From Cliona cf. orientalis (lineage: Eukaryota; Porifera; Demospongiae; Clionaida; Clionaidae), in assembly GCA_963930775.1 (NCBI GenBank), contig OZ005706.1, forward strand, positions 5,136,545 through 5,200,544: DNA of 64,000 nucleotides, in the 5' to 3' direction. Below, in pieces: positions 53,689 through 64,000 of this stretch (position 1 is its first letter; each line of letters starts with the position of its first letter). The position numbers and the translations under genes were made by a program. The notes under the pieces are model-generated. The model was not told the DNA's origin. It saw only the letters and a program-made list of their open reading frames with translations, and ran no database searches.

Positions 53689-54149
53689 TAGCGCAAGCAG
53701 CCATTTATCGGCATGCAAATTTCCCGATTTGTAACTCCCGCCAGGAATGACGTATGAACTTGGTTCTTGCACTGAAAGAAAGCTCTTGAAGTAGGCTTTC
53801 ATAAGCTAGAATCCAGAGTCTATTAATCAATGAGCTATAATATTTTATAGCGCTAATGCGCAGACATCATAATACCATTAATTTTATCGACAACCGGTAC
53901 ATATTAGCTATTGGCACACATATTCTTTTCCATGATGGCGAATGCACCATTTATTGGCACCTTGGCCTTCTCGAGTCTTTTACTGCTGCCTTACTTGCCA
54001 GAAAATTGTAGATAAAATATCCCCAGATACCTCAGGATGTCCTCTCACTACATCTCTCTTCTCATATCGATCGCTTGCATCGTCTTTGAATGGCAGCCGT
54101 GAATGTCTTGATAGCTACTACAAGTAAAATCGATACTAGAGCAGTTGTC

Positions 54150-54310
54150 ATAGGTGGAAATGACTCCCCCTCAGAATGACTCCCCAGTCATTCTAGCCTA
54201 GGCTCAAATGACCCCTCTTCATTTTAACCTAGGTAGAAATGAATCCCCAGTCATTTCTACCTAAGGAATATAAATGACTCCCTCCAGGATGAAATGACTC
54301 CCCTACAAAT
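54150..54310 (+). repeat. Irregular repeat of AAATGACTCCCC and CTAGCCTAGG motifs
   Basis: AATGACTCCCC-like words occur about eight times in 150 bp, separated by CATTCTAGCCTAGG-like words. The same words reappear next to the MITE at 58880 and 59240, which suggests that the later insertions broke a longer block. Confidence 0.55.
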
Positions 54311-54656
54311 TGATGTAACTATTGTCACTAGACTAATGTCATGTAACTATACTCATGTTCTTCACAGTTTGAACAATATTATTATACCAATCACTCTGTG
54401 GTGCACGTTGACACATGCAAGGTGGCCATGGAACCATGCAGTGATTATAGCCATCACAGGCCACCATGTGTTTCAGAGTGTCTGGGCACTCACAAATGCA
54501 CACTTTACGTCGAAAGTTTGCTTTTTCTCCGATGTAAAGGTTCTCTGGGTACCTTTCATTACCCCGCGCGCATGTGTAAGGGGTAAAGCAATCGGTTGTC
54601 CGTCTTTCGTTGTTATTGTCGGCACAAAAATCACCAGATCTCGCATTCTAGGCATC

Positions 54657-55321
54657 TAGCATAACGTGCCAATTATCAACATACGGTTTTCTCCCGCGTG
54701 TGCTGTTGCTTAGGGACATCGCCTGAACTTCGAACTTGGACCAAAAGGTAGGGCGTCGCCAGGGCTACAAGTACCTAAAGTCTCATGGGGCTACCAATAA
54801 AAATACCTCTGCAATGGCAATTTTAGCTTATAATTGCGAATGCTAGTTATCAACAGTCGGTACGTATTATCGGCACACCGTATACTTTCAATACAATCAA
54901 TTATCGTCACTTGGAGCTTTGTCATCATAGTGCATGCAATCCAAGAGTAAGAAAAATATATAAAAAATACTAGCAGGTGCATAATCATGAGCTCTAACTA
55001 CTGAGACAACTTCATGTTCATGGGTGAGCTTGTTCGATCTTTATCGTTTTTTCCAACTTGGCAGAAGCGCCTCGGGAACAGCACCATCGCGTCTTTGCCC
55101 CTGTATTGAGAAAGTAAGACACTAAGAGGGTCATCTTATTACAAATGGAGCAAAACCTACCTTCAAAAGTCGAGCCTGAAGCAGAGAAGAGAGTCGCGAT
55201 CGACCACGCGAAGTTATTATTAAACGCGCCACGCCCACTGCCTATACTAAGGCCCTATGTTGATAATCGATATCCGTATTTCCGATAGTTGGTACCTGTC
55301 GGTAATTGGCACATTACGCTA
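54657..55321. mobile_element. TAGCGTAA-type element, 665 bp, nested
   Basis: TAGCATAACGTGCCAATTA at the left, TAATTGGCACATTACGCTA at the right. Internal ATTATCGGCAC-like words repeat as in its relatives. No gene. Confidence 0.65.
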
Positions 55322-55815
55322 TGTGTGCTATAAGCACAACCAATCGGTATATATCTGAAAAACTGGTTTATACGAGCTTCGAATTATTCAAAAAGGCTTA
55401 CTAGTGCTACAAATCGTGCATTTTCTGTTCAGCATGCCTGTGGTTTATCGATCACACCCACTCTTTTAGCAAAATAGTATGCTGATATGACTGCGCATGC
55501 TCAAGCTCAATGTTGGAAAGAGTCGTCAAGTCATAGAACAGCTATATATGCCACAGAGTGTTACTACGCTACAGTGGCGACAGCGCGCGCGGGGTATGTG
55601 CTCTACAGAGCTCTAGTTACCCCGCGTGCATGCGCAAGGGGTAAAGTAATCGGTTGTGTCGTCGTTATCGTCATTGTCGTTAGCACAAAAATTGCCATAT
55701 CTCGAGATATAGGCATCTAAGCGACTCGTAAGCACAACCAATCAATCGAATTCGGCGAAAAACTGGCTTCAGTATGCATCAAATCGAGGGATACGGTCCA
55801 CAAGCGTCACAAATA

Positions 55816-56007
55816 GTGCCTTTTTGTTGGCCACCGTAGCCACGCCTATCGACAGTGCCTACTCAATGCATATGCATACCAATTGTGCTTTCTGCTCATG
55901 CGCACAACTAAGTGCCTTTTTGTTGGCCACCGTAGCCACACCTATCGACAGTGCCTACTCAATGCATATGCATACCAATTGTGCTTTCTGCTCATGCGCA
56001 CAACTAA
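55816..56007 (+). repeat. 96-bp tandem duplication
   Basis: Two adjacent copies (55816-55911 and 55912-56007), starting GTGCCTTTTTGTTGGCCACC, differ at about one base, so the duplication is very recent or an assembly effect. Confidence 0.9.
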
Positions 56008-56064
56008 GTGGCCAAGCGTGTGAGTGGTAAAGATCGTCAATGTAAGTCTAAATAATACTCGTGA

Positions 56065-58573
56065 TAGCGTAAGACCTCAACTATCGGCCGAGTTATCAGT
56101 TCGGCTCATAAGTCGACTTAGGAACACTTTCAGACCTTACTTCAAAGTTCTACAGACAGATCTTCACCTCCTCTACAAGAGGATATCCAGATGAAGACAA
56201 CACAACAATCAGAGACGACGCTATAGTCCTCCAAATCCCGATGATCGGGCCTCGGTTACCGTCCACGGACATTTATTATCGGCCGCTCATACAGCATGAA
56301 CGCAGCAATTATCGGCCAAATCGAGCCTTTTTGTCTGTCGACACTTACCAGTTCAAAATTGCCACTTCTAGTCAACAGTACTGAAACCAGCAGGTGTGAT
56401 TACCCTTTACCAATTGCAACAGCTCGTTCTTATGCAGCATTATTGAGATACAGTGAAAACGAGCTATGAATAATCATTACTGCATTGTATACAATACATT
56501 TTATGATTGATAATGGCATGATATAAATGCTAATATTAACTTCGGCGATGCTTTCTGGGGTTCATATGAGTACTATCTCCTTCCTTCTGATCTGGAAAAA
56601 AGTAAGTAAAGTGTCTAATATCAGATTAGGCCATGTAGCTAGCTTCCAGCCCTCACGATCTGCCACCATTCAGTACGCCATATCACGCCCATTCCAGTCG
56701 TTAGGCCAGCGGTCCAAAATATATAGTACAAACGTTGCAGATCCAGGAAGTGCATCCGGTGGCACATTCCAGTGCATGCAATTTTTGCCGTTTTTTATCT
56801 ATTTTTCTTACCTGTCCTATCTAGGCCATCTTTCACTTCTAGGACTCCAAACAAAGACCAGAAGACAGAGGAACTCTTCTACTTTCTGCTCGTTCAAGTC
56901 CTATAACCCGGAGACATTCATGAGCTCCGCGGCGACCGCTTTTATGCATGCTACTCTCAAGCGCTCACAAAAAGTGCCTCGCGCAAAAAGTGGCACGTTT
57001 TGGTTCCCCTGGATGGATTCCCATGATTCAAGAATCATTCAATAGCTCTTGTACTGCTCTACAATATAAGACTGGAACAAAGTTTTTCCATCGAGCGGTT
57101 CCAGAGTTACACGGCATCAAAAAATTGGAAAATTTCAGTACAACCGCGTGGTATTCTCTAGGTCTTCTCGAAGTTTTGATGAGTGTCTGACGATTTGTCC
57201 AGTAAATGCCAAGGAGGGGAGTGCTCAATATGAAGCTCCAAGTTTCTAGGGAGTAGACATCATCATTCAAATGGTTAGTTTCTTTCTATCTTCAAGCAAA
57301 TAATAAAGTCCAGGGATGAGGGTGAGCCTTACCAGCTGAAATGGCAAGAGAGTAGATATCTATGCCATAATTTGTGTAAATCAGCTGACAATGAAGCTGA
57401 AAAGCACAAGTTCACATCCATGGAGGTTAAATAACATAGCAATTTTCCCAGGTACCACCTGTCTCTCTCTATCTCTCCCCCCTTCTTACACACACCCCTA
57501 TACCCCTTGTGTATACACGTGCACAATCTCTTAGGTGATGGTCAGCTATTGACGTGTATGAGATGGTGAGAGGGGGAGCAATGGAGTTCCACCACCAAAG
57601 AAAAGGTGCTGCCTAGGCCTCGGGTATAGCTTTTGTTTTGAAGCTATCTTCTGAGGTGCTAAGCTACTCACTCTAGGTCCTCGCACCATCCCTGTGGCTG
57701 CTTGAGCACTTACTCTGTCAATTGTAGCTGTCAGTGTGTCGTGATGGCATAGGAGACTGGTTGTGAAAGCTTTAACCACCTTCTCCAAACCTTCAAGAAG
57801 GCCTTTGATGGCTGCATAATATCTTTCTACCACTTAGAAAGTTCTGTCATTGATTTATACGTATTTTATTCAATGTTTCTATGATAAAATAACAAAATTT
57901 TATACTATTTGTAACAGCGTGTAACTTTGGAACCGCTTGATGGAAAAACTTCGTTCCAGTCTTATGTTGTAGAGCAGTACAAGAGCTATTGAATGATTCT
58001 TGAATCATGGGAATCCATCCAGGGGAACCAAAACGTGCCACTTTTTGCGCGAGGCACTTTTTGTGAGCGCTTGAGAGTAGCATGCATAAAAGCGGTCGCC
58101 GCGGAGCTCATGAATGTCTCCGGGTTATAGGACTTGAACGAGCAGAAAGTAGAAGAGTTCCTCTGTCTTTTGGTCTTTGTTTGGAGTCCTAGAAGTGAAA
58201 GATGGCCTAGATAGGACAGGTAAGAAAAATAGATAAAAAACGGCAAAAATTGCATGCACTGGAATGTGCCACCGGATGCACTTCCTGGATCTGCAACAAT
58301 TGGACCGCTGGCCTAACGACTGATTCAAATTGGTTCAACACCATTCTATACCCTTCTCTCCCTTGCATTTTCGTTGTAGAAGTAAGTTAAGCCTACCTGG
58401 TATCTTCAAACGAGTCTAAAACCTTTGATCCATTCTTCGAGCATAAACGGAGCTCCGCATCACCTTTGTAAATTTTTCCGTATAAACGCGTAAATGTCCA
58501 TAAAATATAGGTCGATAATCGATGTGCGTTCAGCCGATAATCGAGGTCGGCCGGTAATCGAGGTCTTACGCTA
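56065..58573. mobile_element. 2.5-kb TAGCGTAAG-type element with long internal inverted arms
   Basis: The left end TAGCGTAAGACCTCAACTAT and the right end AATCGAGGTCTTACGCTA are inverted. Inside, 56690-57115 and 57900-58325 are a second, much longer inverted pair (about 420 bp, few differences, e.g. CCCCTGGATGGATTCCCATG and its complement). The centre holds an open frame (57546-57833). No recognisable transposase. Confidence 0.65.
57546..57833 (-). CDS. Possible exon inside the 2.5-kb element, unrecognised
   Basis: About 95 codons open on the minus strand (ERYYAAIKGLLEGLEKVV, then TDRVSAQ-like residues TIDRVSAQAATGMVRG), ending at a stop at 57546. The frame opens right after CTTTCTAAG, which could be a splice acceptor; there is no in-frame ATG at the start. 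The amino-acid composition is protein-like and the first half looks helical. It may be a captured gene piece or a remnant of a transposon gene. No family recognised. Confidence 0.3.
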   Translation of the reverse strand: MVERYYAAIKGLLEGLEKVVKAFTTSLLCHHDTLTATIDRVSAQAATGMVRGPRVSSLAPQKIASKQKLYPRPRQHLFFGGGTPLLPLSPSHTRQ

Positions 58574-58905
58574 TCTATAGTGACTGTCCTATGGAACCAA
58601 TCATAATGTAAGATAGCTATACTACTATTGTTACAACATTAATATAGAATCTGATAGAAATTCATATCTTCCTAGTCTGGGCTAGGTCTGTGTGTCGAGA
58701 GCGCTTTTTCAAGTGTCACCGGAACCTCCAGTACAATCGTCTATTATCTATGGCAGCATTTCCATTATTTCTCTGAAATTCACGAACTTACAGCCATGTA
58801 CCGAAAGTAAATCTATAGATTGCGCAATGTGCGCGGGGGGTATGTGCTCTACAGAGCTCTAGTTCTTGACTACGATGCATGACTGGGGAGTCACTCTAGC
58901 CTGGG

Positions 58906-59233
58906 CAGTGGCGGATCTAGGATTTGTTGAAGGGGGGTTGTGCTGTATTCTCGTGCGCGCAAAATTTTTAAGCCACGCCCACTTTCGGATAAAACCACGC
59001 CCATTTTCGATCGTTTTCAAAACAATTACCAGCCCCTACCAGTCCAATCGATGGATTTTGAACGAATTTTCTGCTGAAGCATGCTAAGGTGAGCCATAGC
59101 AGCAGTTTTCGTAGTTCCGTAGCCAGAGAGGGGATTCCAGTTAGCCTATCATCAGTACTTCTTATAGCTAACTAGGTGCAGCCCAAAGGGGGGTTCTGTC
59201 GAAACCTCCGAAACCCCCCTAAATCCGCCACTG
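58906..59233. mobile_element. hAT-like MITE, CAGTGGCGGA termini
   Basis: CAGTGGCGGATCTAGGATTT at the left and TAAATCCGCCACTG at the right, 328 bp. CAGTGGCGG is a common hAT end. Interior has AAGCCACGCCCACTTTC and no gene. Flanking CTGGG occurs on both sides but not as a clean 8-bp repeat. Confidence 0.7.
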
Positions 59234-59617
59234 CTGGGAGTCATTCTAGCCTGTGATACCGTTTCAACAGTAGCTATAATAAATTCGTGAAGGACTTGGA
59301 TGTATTCTAGGCATCAGCCTCCGCCTTAAGAGCAACTATGACGGAATAATAGTCTTTCTAGCTCTTGCGCCAGATACTTCATCTGATTTTGATCGAACTT
59401 GGTATAGAGCTTCTTTGCCACGCCTTCTTGCCAGTAATATCATCCTTTTCTTCCTGTTTACTTTCCTTGGTGTGCAATGGCCATTGAAAGTTTCGGGTGT
59501 GTAAACTCTTCAGCGATATCCATATAATCCCGTAAAATACGTTGTAAACTAGATGCCGATGATTGGCACAGGCGGTGCCGGTATTACGTACATGCCGATA
59601 TATGACGGCTTACGCTA

Positions 59618-60224
59618 AGCCTCAGGGACTCACGGATTTCTGGTTGTTACTACTAAAAACTGTTGGCCCGGCCGAGGGGGGGGGGAGTGTGGGCGTGGGC
59701 GTGGATGTCTCTGTCTGAGTAGCTACAAATGTATAACATCATGTCACAGTGTATGTTATACTGATGCAAGCAGCAATAGGCAATGTATTCAGAGGTAATA
59801 TGTTGGTGCATCAGATAGTCAAGGAACTGTTTGGGGGGTTCAGCAGTGGGACAGACCAGGGAGCGTGGCTGAGCCTTTGTGCGTGCATGGTTTGTTGGCA
59901 GCTTCATCAATATTTCTTACAAACAGTGGAGAAGGCTGATCAAAATGAAGGTTTAGGCGTGCATGGTCAGAGTGGTCAAGGCCATTTTAGTGACCCTTCC
60001 CTAGGGCTACAAATTTAATACTTGCAGTTACAAATTTTAGGAAATATTGCATTTATATAGCGTAAGTCATCAATAGTCGACCACCATTTATTGTCGACCG
60101 ATATCTACTATACGGTGGTCTCGGTTGTGGTCGCGTTTTGCCATGCACTATGAACGTATGACGGCCACCCAGGTTTGACTTTGAATAAACATCAAAGAAA
60201 TGGGTGGAGTTTAGAGCTATAACA
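59618..60224. other. Spacer between the two TAGCGTAAG elements
   Basis: Contains an 89-codon plus-strand open frame (59749-60018, GTG first codon, …FGGFSSGTDQGAWLSLCACM…) that looks protein-like but has no start, splice or family support. A single-ended relative of the TAGCGTAAG elements begins at 60058 (TAGCGTAAGTCATCAATAGT). Confidence 0.35.
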
Positions 60225-61031
60225 TAGCGTAAGCCGCCATTTATCGGCATGCAAATTTTCCCGATTTGTAACTCCCGCCAGGAATGACGTATGAACTTGG
60301 TTCTTGCACTGAAAGAAAGCCCTTGACGTAGGCATTCATTAGCTAGAATCCAGAGAGGTAGGCCCTAGTAATCAATGAGCTATAAGCGCTAATGCGCAGA
60401 CATCACAATACCATTTATCGGCAACCGGTACGTATTATCGGCACACCTATCTTTTTCCATAATGGCGAATGCGCCATTTATCGGCACCTGGGCCTTCTTG
60501 AGTCTTTTACTGCTGCCTTACTTGCCAGAAAATTATAGAAAAAATATCCCCAGATACTTCAGGATGTCCTCTCGCTATATCTCTCTTCTCATATCGATCG
60601 CTTGCATCGTCTTCGAACGGCAGCCGTGAATGTGTTGATACTACACGTAAAATCGATACTAGAGCCGTTTCAACGGTACAATAAATTCATGAAGGACTTG
60701 GATGTGTTCTAGGCATCAGCCTCCACCTTAAGAGCAACTATGACGGAATAATAATCTTTCTAGCTCTTGCTAGGCCATGGTAAAGCCGCCATGAGCTGTT
60801 TCTCCCTGTAGACGCCAGATACTTCATCCGATTTTGATCGAACTTGGTATAGAGCTTCTTCACCACGCCTTCTTGCCAGTAATATCATCCTTTTCTTCCT
60901 GTTTACTTTCCTTGATGTGCAACGGCCATTGAAAGTTTCAGGTCCGTAAACGCTTCAGCGATGTCCGTATAATCCCGTAAAATACGTCGTAAACTAGGTG
61001 CCGATGATTGGCACGGGCGGTGCCGGTATTA
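60225..61031. mobile_element. TAGCGTAAG-type element, uninterrupted copy cut by the assembly gap
   Basis: Starts TAGCGTAAGCCGCCATTTAT and follows 53689-54145 and then 59258-59590 continuously. It stops at GTGCCGGTATTA where N begins, about 25-30 bases short of the expected right end. Confidence 0.7.
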
Positions 61032-61231
61032 NNNNNNNNNNNNNNNNNNNNNNNNNNNNNNNNNNNNNNNNNNNNNNNNNNNNNNNNNNNNNNNNNNNNN
61101 NNNNNNNNNNNNNNNNNNNNNNNNNNNNNNNNNNNNNNNNNNNNNNNNNNNNNNNNNNNNNNNNNNNNNNNNNNNNNNNNNNNNNNNNNNNNNNNNNNNN
61201 NNNNNNNNNNNNNNNNNNNNNNNNNNNNNNN
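61032..61231. other. Assembly gap (200 N)
   Basis: Exactly 200 N, a typical placeholder length, so the real size is unknown. It falls at the end of a repeat that occurs twice within 7 kb. Confidence 0.95.
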
Positions 61232-63477
61232 CCACAAGATCAGATCTTGCGTCAAATGGCTAGCCAACATGATGTTACCTTGCAGCAATAATAATATTAT
61301 AATACTAAATTGAGGCCTCAAACCAAAGGCATAATAGCTAATTATTATGCAAGTGTAATTTTGCCAGGGATCACATGATTTGCATTTTTTTCCTTTCACC
61401 AACAAGGCAATAACAATAGTCAAGACTACTTTCAGGCTGGCAACAGCCTTTGCACTAGCTGATGTACCTTTTACCATGCATGCAAGGTACTTGGTACTCG
61501 CCCCATTATAATGAAATTCAGGATCTTCATACACATAATAATAATAATATTATTGTGGTCTGGATGATATATATTTGGGATGACAGAGTCATCTCATCAG
61601 TGCCTTTATTGCATGGGATGAAAAGTGCATGATGTTTTGGCTTGCTGCAGGAGTTGGAGTTTATTGTATTATAAACGAATCCAGATAATATACTTTCTGG
61701 GCTTTATACAATTATAATTCCAACACTGATTTTCACTGCTGGATGGCAAAATCCACAATGTTCAGAAGCTTTCCTATATACGTATATTTCGTACAACAGG
61801 TAAACATTGGGGAAAATACTTGCAATAGAGTCTAATAAGCCTATAATTATTATTATTATACTCAAATCTGAAAATCCAGTGGTGATGGTGTGCCCATTAT
61901 TAAGAACTTCAGAGGATGAGAGCAAGCCTTGATCCTTCAGAGTAAAGAAGTTATGAAACCTTTCATACTTTAATACCACACACTGAAAATGACACTCACG
62001 TGTGCCTCTCATGAAAGTCATCATCTCAAAATTATTGTGTCTAGCTACCTTGGGTAGGCGAGAGATCTAGGGTGTGCTGATTAATTTGCACACTGCATCT
62101 GATGGCCCATGGACATTGATGGAACACAATGTCATGCAGGACCATCATAAACTGACAATTTTAGCAGCCTTTCAGCTATGTATACTTAAAAAGGCGCTAT
62201 AATGATGTTATTATCATACTTCAAGCCATCATTTTTTCAAGTTTGCTCAAAAAATTAATATGCAATCACATACAGCAATAGCTAAATTATAAGGATGACA
62301 TAGCATCGGAATCCTGATGTCAGACCTCTCAATGTATTTTTGGCTAGCTAGCATGGATCCAGAGAAAACCCTCACTATTCAGACAGAGCACACTCCATCT
62401 TTTCTCAGTGCGAGATTGAGCAGACACACAGAGAATCTCGACTGCTCATCAGACTGAAAATCAGATCCAACAGCCAGTCTTTGGGAAGTAAGTGGAATTA
62501 TCTATGCACAATAATAATATTATTATTGACTTGTTTGCTGCGTGACACAACACCCAACAATATTACGGTTTTCATCCAAACCCAGATGCGGAAGGGTTGA
62601 ATGCATTCTCTAGCTAGCCCAAAACTGGAAGAGAGGAAGGCTATAATAATGATTATTATTAGCCTTAAATTTTCCTTCTTTTTCATTTACCTTACCTGGC
62701 AGAAACAAAGCGGAATAGAATCAAAGAAGCAGTCCTGACGTCTGCAATATAATTATTATTGCTATATCAAGTTTGGTAGCAGAACCGTTTGCAGCCATAT
62801 TCTTGATTGGCTGATCGTATTTTCCACTTATGATGCCCCACTGAGTGAACCAATTGGACCACTCCTCATAAACTTAGCTGGTCAACCTCCTCATCTAAAT
62901 TTATTTTTCTTGCCCGTATCAGATCTGTGGCCTCATTTAGTGGACCAGATCTCAAACTTGGAGAAAATTCTGATGAAATTAATCATTACTCATCACATGA
63001 AGATACCCTCCAAAACTGAGTGGAATGGTACTTCAAATGACAGGACAAGATACCTACTAGTAGTAGTTTATCCTGTTTCTTGACAGAAGACTTTAGGCAG
63101 GGACGGCAGTATTTGATATTGCATGATTCAATCGGCTTCACTGGAGAGCTGGTCCACAGGAACCACTCCTCAACCAGTGACCCCACTGTCCCAGTGAGTG
63201 CAATCGTTGTTCACAGCCTGGGGAAAGTTTAGGGTGACTATATACAGTCTTACATGTACACTTTCTGAGGGAGCATTTTCTCAAGCGAAAGTATCAATTT
63301 TAACACATGCATTAATATACTCATAAGATGTCCTTGCTTTGATCCTGAGTTCACTCCATCTTATGTTGAATCCCACTAAGACACAATGTCATGCACAAGC
63401 AACTTAAGCACTGACTAGCTATCCAAAGCTAACAACGTTAATACTCATAAGATGTCCTATAGCTTCAGTCCTAGTTC
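61232..63477. other. Mostly non-coding, with two weak exon candidates on the minus strand
   Basis: Minus-strand stretches at about 61994-61730 (after acceptor-like CATTTTCAG: LKYERFHNFFTLKDQGLLSS…) and 63200-63055 (after GGGACAG: …EEWFLWTSSPVKPIESCNIK…, donor-like GTAGGT near 63061) look protein-like. They cannot be joined into one frame with confidence. The remainder has (AAT)n runs and no features I can support. Confidence 0.3.
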
Positions 63478-63822
63478 CATAGTTGCCAACTGTCCCGAAA
63501 CTGGCGGGACAGTCCCGAAAATATTGGATATGTCCCGCTCTTGTCCCGAATTCCCGCTCTGCTGACATCATAACACGTCACTACGTATGATGCACAAAAG
63601 GGGTGTGGCACAATCCTAACCTTAGGATACTACCCTGTTATTGTCCGTATAACTCGAGATTTAGTGGGCGTGGTAGTTGGATTTTATGCGTTGGTCGCGG
63701 ACGTTGCCGAAATAGTGGGTGTGGCAATGCAAAAATGGGCGTGGCCCAAATTTTTTGTGTGCATTTCGCGCGCATTAGCTCATCTGTCCCGCATCTGTTT
63801 CTTATAAGATTGGCAACTATGG
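63478..63822. mobile_element. MITE with CATAGTTGCCAA termini
   Basis: CATAGTTGCCAACTGTCCCG at the left, TTGGCAACTATGG at the right, 345 bp, no gene. The flanks match a near-copy of the target at 63322-63365 (ATAAGATGTCC…GAGTTCACTCCATCTTAT), which shows the site before insertion and an imperfect ~8-bp target repeat around AGTTC. Fits a hAT-type MITE. Confidence 0.65.
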
Positions 63823-64000
63823 AGTTCACTCCATCTTATATTATTATGTTGCAATTGAAGATACACATGCAGGTCTATAATTTCTCACTTTTCTTTGACC
63901 GGGGATATTTTGCACGATGATCAGTAACAATGCTATGATCATATGCTGCAACAGTGAAGTGGAGTAGGCAGGCCAGACAAGAAACCAACAACGCTATAAT

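Larger units (their letters stand above)
53689..59617. mobile_element. TAGCGTAAG-type element split by ~5.1 kb of nested insertions
   Basis: The left part 53689-54145 (TAGCGCAAGCAGCCATTTAT) and the right part 59258-59617 (ending CGGCTTACGCTA) together match the uninterrupted copy at 60225-61031. The join point is in CGATACTAGAGC/CGTTTCAAC. The outer ends are inverted (GGCATG…CATGCC, CGTAAG…CTTACG), and AGC occurs next to both. Everything from about 54146 to 59257 was inserted later. Confidence 0.7.

Overview
This looks like animal genomic DNA, most likely from a sponge (Porifera, probably a demosponge). The reasons are large, almost intron-free genes for Pmp-like beta-helix receptors with many N-glycosylation sites in tandem, spliced genes with canonical GT/AG introns, AT-rich spacers full of (AAT)n and long C/G tracts, and a dense load of LINEs and short inverted-repeat elements. 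The species assignment is inference. A 200-base run of N at 61032-61231 marks an assembly gap.

Layout. (1) 1-28.8 kb is a tandem array of four ~7-kb units. Each unit carries a giant minus-strand gene (signal peptide, FxxN/GGV repeat beta-helix, Cys-rich stalk, about nine membrane segments, short cytoplasmic tail) and, tail-to-tail on the plus strand, the last exons of an unrecognised second gene. Copies 3 (15901-20244) and 4 (23147-28474) are open. Copy 1 has two frameshifts. Copy 2 is broken by frameshifts, a MITE, a duplication and a stop. (2) 28.9-41.7 kb is transposon-rich. It holds a 1-kb element with 9-bp target duplications that contains a RecQ-helicase exon fragment, a perfect 102-bp palindrome with its own 9-bp duplication, and a four-exon minus-strand gene (31832-30713). 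That gene encodes a 247-residue secreted protein with four copies of VGW[ST]HEQ, each bounded by Gly-Arg-Arg, the architecture of an amidated-peptide precursor. (3) 41.9-46 kb is a nearly complete non-LTR retrotransposon (PHD-type ORF1, endonuclease/RT ORF2 with one frameshift). (4) 46-64 kb is mostly nested repeats: a tandem block of ~410-bp elements, a foldback element, a 0.9-kb element with GGAACAAATCCGC motifs, a Harbinger-type MITE with a visible empty site, and a nest of elements ending in TAGCGTAAG.

How the parts relate. The receptor array evolves by tandem duplication, by expansion of its 75-78-bp coding repeats, by exchange of C-terminal modules between copies, and by mobile-element insertion. 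In copy 4 a LINE fragment has replaced the cytoplasmic tail. The strongest candidates for something undescribed are the repeat-peptide precursor at 30.7-31.8 kb, the gene-capturing element with 9-bp target duplications together with its palindromic relatives, and the diversifying receptor array.
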